54,092 nt of DNA from DATLMR01 sp035634255 (GCA_035634255.1 DASQDI010000027.1:1-54092), one strand, 5' to 3'. Shown: positions 1 through 9,227, counted from the stretch's first letter. The notes: generated from the sequence alone by a model not told the origin. Numbers and translations are program-made.

Positions 1-165
1 GCCCCCGTTAATCATCTGAAACTCTCTTTATAGAATCCCTCTCCCGCCCTGACTCCCGGCCACTGACCACCGGCCACTGGAAAACACCCGAACCCAACGG
101 ATGCATTAAACGTTCTAGGCTTTGAAGTGCTTGATAGCGATTAATAATTGGAGTGAAGGAATAAT
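1..165. other. Non-coding left edge with a 10-bp direct repeat
   Basis: I see no gene here. CCGGCCACTG occurs twice as a direct repeat (56-65 and 70-79). The last part is AT-richer and ends in an AAGGA ribosome-binding site (156-160) for the gene at 166, so the region should hold that gene's promoter, but I cannot place convincing -35/-10 boxes. Confidence 0.4.
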
Positions 166-879
166 ATGTACTGCTCATACCATCCATCGAATGTTTCGCA
201 CGCGCAGTGCGGGAGCTGCGGTCGTGGCCTGTGCGCCGTCTGCGATCACAGGATCAAAGGTTACCCGTACTGCCAGGACTGCATCGTGATGGGAGTCGAA
301 GGCCTTTCGCGCCGCAACTATCAGGGGAGCTCACGAAAGACCGCGAGGGTCGCCGCGCTGTGCGCCCTGCTCCCCGGCATGGGAGCCGTTTACAACCGGC
401 AAAACCTGAAGGCGATTGCGCACTTTGTCGCCATAGTAGGTCTGTTCCAGCTCGCGGAGATCAGTGTTCTCGATGGCTTCTTCGGCCTCGCGGGGGTCGT
501 CTTTTATTTCTATTCGATCCTCGACGCCTACCGCACGGCGCGCCTGATCGCGGAAGGGGAGAGCGCCGCGGCCGACGAGGAACAGTTCAAGCGCATGCTC
601 GTCAGGCGCGCGCCCGCTCTCGGGCTGGCCTTCATCGTGGTGGGCCTGCTCGTATTCATCCAGATCGTGTTGCCCTTCAGGGCGACTCTCGGCACTCTGA
701 TCCCGGTGGCGCTCGTCATATTGGGCGGGTACCTACTGACCCGCTACTTCAAACGGTCGGGCGGCGACGGCTTCCGGCCCGAGCAGTCACAACGGCTGCC
801 TTACTCGCTCGTCCAGGGCGCGTTCGGAGATAGGGGCCACACGGGCGCGGGACGGGTCCCCCACAAAGATTTGAGGTGA
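166..879 (+). CDS. B-box-type zinc-finger membrane protein
   Basis: This 237-aa protein opens with a small metal-binding module: Cys/His at residues 3, 6, 15, 18, 23, 26, 36 and 39 in paired spacing, resembling the B-box zinc finger found at the N-terminus of many bacterial membrane proteins. After a basic linker there are about four hydrophobic segments (roughly 60-80, 85-125, 150-170, 172-190) and a polar tail. The ATG at 166 has an AAGGA site 5 nt upstream. The stop overlaps the next gene's GTG start (GTGA, 876-879), so the two are translationally coupled and probably work together at the membrane. The exact function is unknown. Confidence 0.75.
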   Translation: MYCSYHPSNVSHAQCGSCGRGLCAVCDHRIKGYPYCQDCIVMGVEGLSRRNYQGSSRKTARVAALCALLPGMGAVYNRQNLKAIAHFVAIVGLFQLAEISVLDGFFGLAGVVFYFYSILDAYRTARLIAEGESAAADEEQFKRMLVRRAPALGLAFIVVGLLVFIQIVLPFRATLGTLIPVALVILGGYLLTRYFKRSGGDGFRPEQSQRLPYSLVQGAFGDRGHTGAGRVPHKDLR

Positions 880-2606
880 GTGCGATGGCGACGGCGGGAA
901 GGAAGAGAACAGGCCTGCTTGCCCTGGGGTTGCTCCTGGTGGCGGCTGGCCTCGTCTTCGTCCTCGTCCCTGCCGGAGCAGGCGTGGCCGAGTGGCTCAT
1001 CCGCCTCTGGCCCCTCTTCCTGATCTGCGCGGGCGTCGTGCGCGTGATGGGCTTCGCCGTCGAGCGAAAGCCCAAGTCTCCGACCGGGGGCATGCTCTTA
1101 ATCATCATCGGGGTGCTCTTCTTCATCGCCCGGTTCCACTCGAACCTCAACGCCCTGGAAATCTACGGCCGCTACTGGCCGGTCCTGCTCGCCATCTTCG
1201 CGGCGGTCGAGCTGGTGCGCTTCTACTCGCACAGGCAGAGCGAAGGCCCTCCCCCGCGCATCTTCACCTTCTGGAGGCTGACGGTCGTCGTCCTGATAAT
1301 CACCTCCGGGGTGCTGGCGAACCGCGTGGCCGTCACCAACCCTTCGCTGCTTTCGGCCCTCAAGCTCACCGGGCTGCTCGACGGCTTGAGGGATTCCGTG
1401 GTCGGGGAGACCTACGCCTTCACGGACAAGCCTTTCGTGGCCGACTCCATCAGGCCCGGCGCGAGGGTCGTCGTCAACAACAGCTATGGCAACGTGAAGG
1501 TAGTCGGCGGTGCCCCCAGGCTCCGCGCCACTCTGAACAAGGGCGTGCGCGCGTGGAGCGAGGATGACGCGAAGAAGATCGCTCAGCAGATACAGCTCGT
1601 CGTCAGCAACACCGGCGAAGGGGTCGTGATCTCGACCAACCGGCATCAGGTCAACCAGCAGTTCACGACGAACATACAATTGGAAGTGCCCACGGCGGTA
1701 GCCCTCGAAATCACGAACAGCTACGGCACCGTTTCGACGAGCGACACCGCCGGCCCGCTCGACGTGAAGGCTAGCTATGGGAGGGCCGAGGCGTCAGGGA
1801 TTCAAGGCGACGCGGTATTCGGCCTGACTCATTCGGACGTGGAAGCGGCGAACATCGACGGCGACCTGTCGATCACGGGGGCCAAAGGCGCGAAAGTCAA
1901 TAACGTCTCCGGCTCGGTCAAAATCTCCGCGAGCAATGGGAGGGTCGACCTTCGCGCCATCGGCGGGGAGGTCAATGTTAACGCCCCCTTCTCGGACATA
2001 AGCGCTCACGGCCTCGAAGGCATCGCCGAGCTTGTGACCGAGCACGGGTCCGTAACCGTCATCGAAGCGACCGACGTTAACCTGAAGTCGCCTCACTCAA
2101 GGGTCCGCGCGGAAAACGTCTCCGGAGACCTGCATATCTCTTCGTCTCACGGGGGCCTGATTCTGCGAAGAATCAGGGGCGAATTGGTGGTGGAATCCGA
2201 GCGGGCGGAGGTGGACGCCGAAGACCTGGCGGGGCCATCCAGCATTCTGACCTCGCACGGGCAGGTGAAGGTAAAGAACTTCTACGACGCCCTGCGCGTG
2301 CAGACGAGTTACCGCGACGTGGTGCTGGTCTCCACCGAAGAGCCCATGGGCGACATCGAAGTGGAGAACAACCACGGGGAGATAAAGCTTCAGATGCCGC
2401 AATCGAGCAGGTTCCAACTCGACGCGGCGAGCAAGAGCGGGCTCGTCAGGTCCGTGGGATTTGCAGAGCTCGGCCAGAGAGGGCGCGAGAGCCTCTACGC
2501 CATACTCGGGGACGAAGGCCCCGCGATCAAGCTCAGGACCTCGTACAAGAACATAACTTTGCAGGCGAGCAATAACCGCCAGACGCAAGCGGGTAGACAG
2601 GACTAA
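876..2606 (+). CDS. DUF4097-type beta-repeat membrane protein with LiaF-like N-terminus
   Basis: This is a 576-aa protein starting at GTG, 4 bp inside the previous gene. Residues 10-155 hold four or five transmembrane helices arranged like the LiaI/LiaF-type domain ('LWPLFLICAG', 'GMLLIIIGVLFF', 'RYWPVLLAIF'). Residues 185-560 are a long run of short beta strands with recurring 'SYG', 'SHG', 'GDL' and 'ASNGRVD' turns, typical of the DUF4097 family (a beta-helix-like adhesin fold). In LiaF-like proteins this part faces the envelope and senses or binds partners; that role is inferred here. It forms an operon with the zinc-finger protein upstream and probably the small membrane protein downstream. 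Confidence 0.78.
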   Translation: MSAMATAGRKRTGLLALGLLLVAAGLVFVLVPAGAGVAEWLIRLWPLFLICAGVVRVMGFAVERKPKSPTGGMLLIIIGVLFFIARFHSNLNALEIYGRYWPVLLAIFAAVELVRFYSHRQSEGPPPRIFTFWRLTVVVLIITSGVLANRVAVTNPSLLSALKLTGLLDGLRDSVVGETYAFTDKPFVADSIRPGARVVVNNSYGNVKVVGGAPRLRATLNKGVRAWSEDDAKKIAQQIQLVVSNTGEGVVISTNRHQVNQQFTTNIQLEVPTAVALEITNSYGTVSTSDTAGPLDVKASYGRAEASGIQGDAVFGLTHSDVEAANIDGDLSITGAKGAKVNNVSGSVKISASNGRVDLRAIGGEVNVNAPFSDISAHGLEGIAELVTEHGSVTVIEATDVNLKSPHSRVRAENVSGDLHISSSHGGLILRRIRGELVVESERAEVDAEDLAGPSSILTSHGQVKVKNFYDALRVQTSYRDVVLVSTEEPMGDIEVENNHGEIKLQMPQSSRFQLDAASKSGLVRSVGFAELGQRGRESLYAILGDEGPAIKLRTSYKNITLQASNNRQTQAGRQD

Positions 2607-2731
2607 GAAGCGCGCCCGCCGGGATGGGGAGGGACCGCTGACCACCCGCCGAGCGCCCGGCAACAAAATTGACCGGCAGGAATCATCGGCCTGCCCCGAT
2701 TAACTTGATTCGCAATGAAAGGAGTTTCATC

Positions 2732-2932
2732 ATGGCGTTCCTGAAATTCGTGATAGGCACGATTGGGTCGATAGTCGCTTTCATTATCTCGGTAAAGCTT
2801 CTGGCGTTCCTGCTGGCCCTCGTCGGCCTCGCGTTGAAACTGTTATGGATCGTGATTGTCATAGGCGCGTTCCTGCTGCTCGCGTGGCTGGCCTTCCGCA
2901 TCTTCTCCCCCCGCAGGGCCGAACAGTTGTGA
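2732..2932 (+). CDS. Small two-helix membrane protein
   Basis: This 66-aa, almost wholly hydrophobic protein has two transmembrane segments (about 3-24 and 28-52) and a short basic tail ending 'SPRRAEQL'. I chose the ATG at 2732 because a GAAAGGAG site lies 7 nt upstream; the reading frame is open further upstream (from 2669), but that part is polar, contains no ribosome-binding site and looks untranslated. It follows the DUF4097 gene by 125 bp on the same strand. Function unknown. Confidence 0.6.
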   Translation: MAFLKFVIGTIGSIVAFIISVKLLAFLLALVGLALKLLWIVIVIGAFLLLAWLAFRIFSPRRAEQL

Positions 2933-3004
2933 CATCTTCAATGACACATCCCCGGTGAGCCGGATGTTCGGGGGCGGAGCCTTTCCGTAAGCCCCGGCAT
3001 CCGG

Positions 3005-3036
3005 CAATCGGGTTGACTACCGATTGTTGCAATTTT
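3005..3036 (+). terminator. Possible weak terminator hairpin
   Basis: CAATCGG (3005-3011) and CCGATTG (3020-3026) form a perfect 7-bp stem with an 8-nt loop. It is followed by TTGCAATTTT, a poor but U-containing tail. It lies 72 bp after the small membrane protein gene and before the M23 gene, so it could end the first operon. The stem is short and the tail interrupted. Confidence 0.35.
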
Positions 3037-3225
3037 CATACGTCTCCCGCCTCCCCACCCCCGAACTATTGCCATTCCCCCGGCCGTATGATAGCCTCCC
3101 GCACTGATTTAGCTTGGGTTTTCCCCTCACGAACATGATAAGTGTACGGGTTATAAGCGCCCAGGTCGTTGCCGTGTGATAAAGGCGACTTCCTTATACT
3201 CTGCCGTCGGATGAGGAGATGCTGG

Positions 3226-4083
3226 ATGCCGAATGATAACCGCTTTTATACCTTCATGATTGCGACGACTACTACTTCGAAAGTAAGAAGAATCAGCATA
3301 CATTATAATCTGTTGTACATCGCGGCCGCTCTCTTAACCGTAATCGTCCTTCTGATGATTTTTAGCGCGTTCAGGCTGGCGCAGCACGAAACGTTGAACC
3401 TCAGGTTCCTCGCGGTCAAGGCCGAGAACGAGAGCCTAAAGAAGGAGAACGACGCCTACGAGAACTCCTACGCGAAGCTGAAGGGGCAGATATCCTACAT
3501 CGAAGACATGTCGAGGGAACTGGCCAGGCAGGCGCGCATGGAGCGCGCGACCGAGATCGATCAGCAGGTCGGCACGGGCGGGCCGGAGACGGTCGCGGGC
3601 CTCGACAGCGCGGCGGACCAGTTAGAGAGGGACGTGCGCCAGATCAATGACCGCATGCGTTCCGACCTGCTCAGGCTGGCTTCCATCCCGTCGGGGCTCC
3701 CCATCAACGGGTACGTGACCGACGGGTTCGGGATTCGCAGCAACCCGTTCAGCGGGGAGAGCCGCGAAGTCCACGAGGGCCTCGACATCGCCGCCGATTT
3801 CGGCACGCCCGTCTCCTCCACGGCCGACGGGCTGGTCATATGGGCCGCCCCCCACGGGGGGTACGGGAACCTAGTCACGATCTTCCACTCGAACGGCATC
3901 ACCACCCGCTACGGCCACCTCTCGAAGATCACCGTCGAGCCCGGACAGAGGGTCAGGCGCGGAGAGCAGATCGGGCACGTCGGGAGCACGGGGCGCTCGA
4001 CCGGCCCGCACGTCCACTATGAGATTCGCGTGAACGACCAGTCGGTGGACCCCCTCCGGTACGCCGAACAGCAGAGGCCGTAA
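3226..4083 (+). CDS. M23 (LytM-like) peptidoglycan endopeptidase, membrane anchored
   Basis: This 285-aa protein has a basic N-terminus, one transmembrane helix (about 29-47), a coiled coil ('AENESLKKENDAYENSYAKL', about 65-115), then a C-terminal M23 domain (about 165-280). The zinc ligands are visible: H183 and D187 in 'HEGLD', and H262-x-H264 in 'HVHYE'. M23 enzymes cut peptide cross-links in peptidoglycan in the periplasm; coiled-coil members can instead regulate amidases, but here the zinc ligands are intact. The ATG at 3226 has GAGGAG 7 nt upstream; in-frame codons from 3169 lack a site. Confidence 0.88.
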   Translation: MPNDNRFYTFMIATTTTSKVRRISIHYNLLYIAAALLTVIVLLMIFSAFRLAQHETLNLRFLAVKAENESLKKENDAYENSYAKLKGQISYIEDMSRELARQARMERATEIDQQVGTGGPETVAGLDSAADQLERDVRQINDRMRSDLLRLASIPSGLPINGYVTDGFGIRSNPFSGESREVHEGLDIAADFGTPVSSTADGLVIWAAPHGGYGNLVTIFHSNGITTRYGHLSKITVEPGQRVRRGEQIGHVGSTGRSTGPHVHYEIRVNDQSVDPLRYAEQQRP

Positions 4084-4094
4084 TAACCGGGGCT

Positions 4095-4475
4095 TCAGCG
4101 CGAGAAGAGCGAGAACAGGTCTCCGATGTCCACGAGGTCGAGCAGGGAGCCGGAGCCCTCCCCCCGCTTCCCGAAAGGGGAGAGCTTCCCATCGGACCAA
4201 TTTTTGATCTTGAGCGCTTCCTGCCTCTCAAGCTCGCCCAGGTCGACAATTCTTTTGAGGTCGGCTTCCCTGGCCTTTATGTAGGCGGGAGGCAGGCGAC
4301 GCCCGCAGTGGTTGCACGCGGGGCTGGCCAGGGCCAGGAGCCTGCGGCGGCAGGATGGGCAGGAGCGGTAATCGGTCGAGACCGGTTCGCCCGGCTCCAT
4401 GGGCGCGCCGCAATTCCTGCACTTCAACTCATTCTCCGCGCATGCGCTCCGGCAATAAGAGCAAGTCGAATTCAT
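4095..4475 (-). CDS. Double zinc-ribbon protein
   Basis: This 126-aa protein has four CxxC pairs in its first 60 residues (C5/C8, C19/C22, then a second ribbon 'CPSC' and 'CNHC'), so it should bind two zinc ions. After that comes a charged helix (about 65-95) and a short hydrophobic acidic tail ending 'DIGDLFSLFSR'. Such ribbons usually mediate protein-protein or nucleic-acid contacts; no enzyme signature is present. It converges with the M23 gene, with only 11 bp between the stops. Confidence 0.65.
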   Translation of the reverse strand: MNSTCSYCRSACAENELKCRNCGAPMEPGEPVSTDYRSCPSCRRRLLALASPACNHCGRRLPPAYIKAREADLKRIVDLGELERQEALKIKNWSDGKLSPFGKRGEGSGSLLDLVDIGDLFSLFSR

Positions 4476-4647
4476 CGCTTGAGTTTCACCGTCATACTGT
4501 GAAAGACTGTGTGGGGGTTGATCGTGGGCGATCTTACTTCAACCGGTTTTTTAGGGCAACACTTTTCTCCGGCTGCCTGATTTTCCAGACCTGACGCCGA
4601 CTTAACCGTGGCGCGCGCGGCGGGCGGTCTGTGGAGGCTTCCCTTCC

Positions 4648-4677
4648 TTGACACTCAATTTAGCCTTGCTCTAAGAT
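4648..4677 (+). promoter_or_regulatory. Sigma-70-type promoter for the nuo operon
   Basis: TTGACA (4648-4653) is a perfect -35 box. TAAGAT (4672-4677) follows after 18 bp and matches the -10 consensus at 4 of 6 positions. Transcription would begin near 4684, about 64 nt before the nuoA ATG. It is the best promoter-like match in the 272-bp gap between the zinc-ribbon gene and nuoA. Confidence 0.55.
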
Positions 4678-4747
4678 GCAAAGTCTTGGTCGGCAGCACG
4701 TTTCTTTACCATGATCGGCTGCTCGAAATGCTTGGAGACCTACAGAG

Positions 4748-5161
4748 ATGGCACAATCCGAAGTGATAAGCGACGGGGTAATCGACTACATTCCCATTCT
4801 CCTGATATTCGTATTCGCCACGGGGCTCGCCACGGTCATGATCATCCTGTCGCGCATCGCGGGCCGCAACCGGCCGAATGCGACCAAGCTGATGCCCTAC
4901 GAGTGCGGCGTCGAGCCCGTGGGCACGGCCCGCGAGCGCCAGTCGGTCAAGTTCTACCTCGTCGCCATGATCTTTCTGCTGTTCGACATCGAAGCGGTCT
5001 TCCTCGTGCCCTGGGCCGTCGTCTTTCCGGGCGTGTTGAAGGACCAGGTCTACAGCTCCATGAAGTACGTCTTCTACGGGGAGATGATGGTCTTCATGGT
5101 GATCCTGTTCGTCGGACTGATCTACATCTGGCGGAAAGGGATACTCGAATGGACTCGCTAG
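4748..5161 (+). CDS. nuoA: NADH-quinone oxidoreductase subunit A
   Basis: NuoA is a 137-aa inner-membrane subunit of respiratory complex I with three transmembrane helices. The family signature 'LMPYECGVEP' (about 44-53) is present; it forms the loop near the quinone site. Helices lie at about 15-36, 73-96 and 105-130. GGAG lies 10 nt before the ATG. Unusually, the next gene is nuoH and not nuoB, after a 62-bp gap, so the peripheral-arm genes are absent from this operon. Confidence 0.95.
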   Translation: MAQSEVISDGVIDYIPILLIFVFATGLATVMIILSRIAGRNRPNATKLMPYECGVEPVGTARERQSVKFYLVAMIFLLFDIEAVFLVPWAVVFPGVLKDQVYSSMKYVFYGEMMVFMVILFVGLIYIWRKGILEWTR

Positions 5162-5223
5162 GTGAGAGTCGTCGGCGGGGCGCGCGACGGGTCCGATGAC
5201 CGGTCTCCTAATGGATCAGTAAT

Positions 5224-6243
5224 ATGACAGAACTCCTGCTAGAGTGGGTAATAAAAATTGGCGTCATCCTCTTCCTCCTCCTCACGGCAGTAGCTTACGT
5301 GACCTTCTTCGAGAGAAAGGTAATGAGCTGGATACAGCTGCGGGTGGGGCCCAACCGGGTCGGCCCCTGGGGGCTGCTGCAACCCGCGGCCGACGGGCTC
5401 AAGTTCATCTTCAAGGAGGACATCATCCCCCTCGAAGCGAACAAGTGGCTCTACATCGTCGCGCCCGCCATCTCGCTCGTCCCGGCCCTGATGGTTTTGA
5501 TCGTCATCCCTTACGGGAGCACCGTCACCGTCGCGGGCCGCGCCATCGACCTCTTCGTCACGAACATCAACGTCGGCCTGCTCTACATCCTGGGGCTGAC
5601 TTCGCTCGGCATCTACGGGATCGTGCTCGCGGGCTGGGCCTCGAACAACAAGTACTCCTTGATGGGCGGCCTCCGGTCGAGCGCGCAGATGGTCAGCTAC
5701 GAGCTGGCGCTCGGCATGTCGATCATCGGGGCCCTGCTGATGTCGGGCACCCTCGACCTGGTAGGCATAGTCGAGTCGCAGAGCGGCTACTGGCTCGGCT
5801 TCCTGCCGAGGTGGAACATATTCCTCCAGCCCGTCGGCTTCATCATCTTCTTCATCTCCTCGCTCGCGGAGACCAACCGCGTACCCTTCGACCTCCCCGA
5901 GGCCGAGGGCGAGCTGGTCGCCGGGTACCACACCGAGTACTCTTCGATGAAGTTCGCCATGTTTTACATGGCCGAGTACGTGAACCTGATCACGGCCGCC
6001 GCCGTCGGCGTGACGCTCTTCTTCGGGGGGTGGAACGGGCCGCTCGTCGAGCGGTTCCCGTGGCTCAGCATCATCTACTTCCTGATCAAGGTCGCCATCA
6101 CCATCTTCGTCTACATGTGGATTCGCTTCACGCTCCCGCGCTTCCGGTACGACCAGCTGATGGCGTTCGGGTGGAAGTTCCTGCTGCCTCTGGCGCTCCT
6201 GAACATCGTCGTCACGGCGACCGTCATGATAGTCGGGAGTTAA
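5224..6243 (+). CDS. nuoH: NADH-quinone oxidoreductase subunit H
   Basis: NuoH (339 aa) is the complex I membrane subunit that contacts the peripheral arm and forms much of the quinone-binding cavity. The sequence has about eight transmembrane helices. Two family signatures are present: the early 'ERKVMSWIQLRVGPNRVGP' segment (about 30-48) and the acidic loop 'ETNRVPFDLPEAEGELVAGY' (about 218-237), whose acidic residues are conserved. Length is normal for the family. nuoI, which normally follows nuoH, is missing and nuoJ begins 9 bp later. Confidence 0.96.
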   Translation: MTELLLEWVIKIGVILFLLLTAVAYVTFFERKVMSWIQLRVGPNRVGPWGLLQPAADGLKFIFKEDIIPLEANKWLYIVAPAISLVPALMVLIVIPYGSTVTVAGRAIDLFVTNINVGLLYILGLTSLGIYGIVLAGWASNNKYSLMGGLRSSAQMVSYELALGMSIIGALLMSGTLDLVGIVESQSGYWLGFLPRWNIFLQPVGFIIFFISSLAETNRVPFDLPEAEGELVAGYHTEYSSMKFAMFYMAEYVNLITAAAVGVTLFFGGWNGPLVERFPWLSIIYFLIKVAITIFVYMWIRFTLPRFRYDQLMAFGWKFLLPLALLNIVVTATVMIVGS

Positions 6244-6252
6244 GACTCGGAT

Positions 6253-6759
6253 ATGGAAAAGGCTATATTCATCATTCTGGCCGCGGTCGCGGTCGCGAGC
6301 GCCCTGAACATATTGCTTCAGCGCAACCCCCTCTACGGCGCGCTCTCGCTCATCGGCACGCTCGCCGCGCTCTCGGCGCTCTTCGTCACCCTGCGCGCGC
6401 ACTTCATCGCGGCCATACAGATCGTCGTCTACGCGGGGGCGATCATGGTCCTGTTCATCTTCGTCATAATGCTCCTGAACATCCCGAAGGACCAGCCGCA
6501 GGTCGACAAGCAGAAGGGGCTGCGCTACCTCGCGATCCCGTTCGCGGGCCTGCTCATAGCCGAGGCGTTCTACGTCATCCGCTCGGTCAGGCCGATCAGC
6601 ATGCCGCCCGTGCTCGACGCCGACCGCGCGGTCGGCACCACCTGGAGCATCGGGACGGGCCTGTTCACCAGCTACCTGCTGCCCTTCGAGGTCACCTCGG
6701 TCCTGATCCTGATGGCGGTCGTGGGGGCGATGGTTCTGGCGAAGCGCGAGAACGATTAG
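6253..6759 (+). CDS. nuoJ: NADH-quinone oxidoreductase subunit J
   Basis: NuoJ (168 aa) is a five-helix membrane subunit of complex I. The conserved third helix with 'AAIQIVVYAGAIMVLFIFVIML' (about 55-76) contains the pi-bulge region typical of the family. It lies 9 bp after nuoH and 12 bp before nuoK, so it is cotranscribed. Confidence 0.94.
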   Translation: MEKAIFIILAAVAVASALNILLQRNPLYGALSLIGTLAALSALFVTLRAHFIAAIQIVVYAGAIMVLFIFVIMLLNIPKDQPQVDKQKGLRYLAIPFAGLLIAEAFYVIRSVRPISMPPVLDADRAVGTTWSIGTGLFTSYLLPFEVTSVLILMAVVGAMVLAKREND

Positions 6760-6771
6760 TTCGGAGATCTT

Positions 6772-7074
6772 ATGGTTCCTTTATCCTGGTACCTGGGGCT
6801 TTCGGCCCTGTTGTTCACGATAGGCGCGGTCGGGGTCTTCATCAAACGCAACGCGATCAGCATCTTCCTCTGCATAGAGCTGATGCTGAACGCGGCCAAC
6901 CTCACCCTCGTCGCCTTCTCCGGCTTCTTCGGCGACCTCGGCGGGCAGTTGTTCGTCTTCATAGTCATGACGGTCGCCGCGGCCGAAGCCGCCGTGGGGC
7001 TCGCGATCATCATCTCCATCTTCCGCAATCGGGAGTCGCTCAACGTGGACGACGTGGACGCCCTGAAGCTTTAA
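6772..7074 (+). CDS. nuoK: NADH-quinone oxidoreductase subunit K
   Basis: NuoK (100 aa) has the three transmembrane helices of the family and the conserved membrane glutamates: E in 'CIELMLNAANL' (about 36) and E in 'AAAEAAVGLAI' (about 72). These take part in proton translocation in complex I. An upstream 'CGGAGA' serves as ribosome-binding site. Length is standard. Confidence 0.95.
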   Translation: MVPLSWYLGLSALLFTIGAVGVFIKRNAISIFLCIELMLNAANLTLVAFSGFFGDLGGQLFVFIVMTVAAAEAAVGLAIIISIFRNRESLNVDDVDALKL

Positions 7075-7120
7075 CGGGGCCCCGATTTCAAGGTGTTGAA
7101 AAAACGGTGCTGAAAAAACA

Positions 7121-9208
7121 ATGTTAGCCACTATCATCCTCGCGCCGCTGGTCGGCGCAGCGATCCTTGGCATGTTCGGCAGGAGGATGGGGGAGCGCGC
7201 CATCGCGCTCGTCGCGTGCTCGGCGGTCGGAGTCTCCGCCATCACATCGTTCGTCGCCTTCTTCACGCGGCTCCTCCCCGACGCCGACCGCAGGGTCCAC
7301 GAGTACCTCTTCACCTGGATCAACGTGGGCTCGTTCAGGTCCGACTTCGCCTTCCTCCTCGACCCGCTCTCGGGGATCTACATTCTCTTCATCACCTTCG
7401 TGGCCTTCTGGATCCACGTCTTCGCCACCGGGTACATGCACGGGGACAAAGGGTACTGGCGATTTTTCGCCTACCTCAACCTCTTCATGTTCTCGATGCT
7501 GACGCTGATCCTCGCGGACAACTTCCTGTTGATGTTCGTCGGCTGGGAGGGCGTGGGCCTCTGCTCTTACCTGCTCATCGGGTACTACTACGACCGCGAC
7601 TACGCGGGGGACGCGGCGAAGAAGGCGTTCATCGTGAACCGGATCGGGGACTTCGGGTTCGCCATCGGCTTGATGCTCCTCTTCCTGAAGTGCGGGACCA
7701 TCTTCTATTTCAGCAACGAGCCTCAGGGCGTCCGCGGGGCATTCGACTGGGCGATGGCCCAGGCGACGGAGCCGCTCGCGGCGTCGATGATCTTCGCGGG
7801 CGGGCTCACGACCGTCGCCCTCCTCCTGTTCGTGGGCGCTACCGGGAAGAGCGCGCAGATTCCCCTCTACGTGTGGCTGCCGGACGCGATGGCCGGCCCC
7901 ACCCCGGTCAGCGCGCTCATCCACGCGGCGACCATGGTGACGGCGGGCATCTACCTCGTCTCGCGCGCTAGCTCGATCTTCGTCCACGCGCCGACCGCGA
8001 TGCTCATCGTCGCGTCAATCGGGGCGGCCACGGCGATCTTCGCGGCCACCATCGGCCTCGCGCAGTGGGACATCAAGAAGGTCCTCGCCTATTCGACCGT
8101 CTCGCAGCTCGGGTACATGTTCCTGGCCTGCGGCGTCGGGGCCTTCAGCGCGGGCATATTTCACGTCTTCACCCACGCCTTCTTCAAGGCCCTGCTCTTC
8201 CTCGGGGCCGGTTCCGTCATAGTGGGCATGCACCACGAGCAGGACATGAGGAAGATGGGCGGGCTGAAGAAGTACATGCCGCTCACGTTCCTGACGATGG
8301 CCGTGGGCTGGCTCGCCATCTCGGGCGTGCCCCTCCTTTCCGGCTTCTTCAGCAAGGACGAAATCCTTTACCGGTCCTTCACCTCCGGGGTGCTGCCGGA
8401 GCCCCTGCCTAAAATCCTGTGGGCCATCGGGGCGGTCACGGCCTTCATCACCGCCATCTACATGACTCGCCTGATGGCGCTGACCTTCTTCGGCAAAGAG
8501 AGGTTCGCCGAAGGCGGGCATGCCGGGGCCGCCTCCCACGGCCATGGCCGCGACGAATCGCACCAGTCCGTCACGCCTCCGGGGGTCGGGCCGGACGAAC
8601 ACGAGCACCATTCCGGGCCTCCCCGAGAGTCGCCTAAGTCGATGGTGCTCCCACTCATGGTGCTCGCTTTCGGGGCCGCGTTCGCGGGCTACCTCGGCGT
8701 GCCCGAGGGGCTGTCTGGCGGCGCGATCCCGAACTATATTGAGCACTTCCTTGAGCCTTCAATCGCGCACCCGGCGGCCGCGGCCCACGGGGCCGACGCC
8801 TCGCACGCGACGGCAGGCGAGCCCGCGCACGCGGCGGGCGCGGACCACACGACCGAGTGGGTGCTCACGGCCCTCTCTTCCGTCATCGCCCTTCTCGGCA
8901 TCGGCCTCGGGTACGTCTGGTTCCAGCGCAAGCCTCTGTGGGAACCGCCGCGCCTGCTCGAAGAGAAGTATTACGTCGATGAGGTCTACGACGCCGCCTT
9001 GGTTCGGCCGATAAAGATCGGCTCGGCCAAGGTCCTGTGGAAGGTGATCGACGTGCGCATCATAGACGGGGCGGTCAACGCCGCGGGCTACACGGCGAGC
9101 CTGCTCGGGAGCGCCATGCGCTACATGCAGTCCGGCTTCGCGCGCAGTTACGTGGCGATGGTCGTCTTCGGCGCTTTGTTGCTAATCGGGTATTTTGTGA
9201 TCCGGTGA
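7121..9208 (+). CDS. nuoL: NADH-quinone oxidoreductase subunit L
   Basis: NuoL (695 aa) is the distal antiporter-like subunit of complex I, with the long C-terminal amphipathic helix that braces the membrane arm. Hallmarks include 'NFLLMFVGWEGVGLCSYLLIG' and the lysine-containing 'PLYVWLPDAMAGPTPVSALIHAATMVTAG'. It is roughly 80 residues longer than the usual ~613 because of two histidine-rich inserts, at about 466-508 ('HGHGRDESH', 'DEHEHHSG') and about 545-582 ('HPAAAAHGADASH'). These lie in loops between the last core helices and the lateral helix. Their role is unknown. Confidence 0.95.
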   Translation: MLATIILAPLVGAAILGMFGRRMGERAIALVACSAVGVSAITSFVAFFTRLLPDADRRVHEYLFTWINVGSFRSDFAFLLDPLSGIYILFITFVAFWIHVFATGYMHGDKGYWRFFAYLNLFMFSMLTLILADNFLLMFVGWEGVGLCSYLLIGYYYDRDYAGDAAKKAFIVNRIGDFGFAIGLMLLFLKCGTIFYFSNEPQGVRGAFDWAMAQATEPLAASMIFAGGLTTVALLLFVGATGKSAQIPLYVWLPDAMAGPTPVSALIHAATMVTAGIYLVSRASSIFVHAPTAMLIVASIGAATAIFAATIGLAQWDIKKVLAYSTVSQLGYMFLACGVGAFSAGIFHVFTHAFFKALLFLGAGSVIVGMHHEQDMRKMGGLKKYMPLTFLTMAVGWLAISGVPLLSGFFSKDEILYRSFTSGVLPEPLPKILWAIGAVTAFITAIYMTRLMALTFFGKERFAEGGHAGAASHGHGRDESHQSVTPPGVGPDEHEHHSGPPRESPKSMVLPLMVLAFGAAFAGYLGVPEGLSGGAIPNYIEHFLEPSIAHPAAAAHGADASHATAGEPAHAAGADHTTEWVLTALSSVIALLGIGLGYVWFQRKPLWEPPRLLEEKYYVDEVYDAALVRPIKIGSAKVLWKVIDVRIIDGAVNAAGYTASLLGSAMRYMQSGFARSYVAMVVFGALLLIGYFVIR

Positions 9209-9227
9209 TAGAGAGACTTTATTCAAG

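Noticed and set aside
56..79. Direct repeat as part of a CRISPR or REP array
   Set aside because: Only two 10-bp copies 4 bp apart exist and no further copies were seen in the window.
5239..6402. Long open frames opposite and in shifted phase to nuo, mutL and FG-GAP genes (also 5244-7127, 9219-10334, 51284-52123)
   Set aside because: They are by-products of high GC at third codon positions. Their products are Arg/Asp/Glu/His-rich low-complexity sequences, while the annotated strand encodes clear families.
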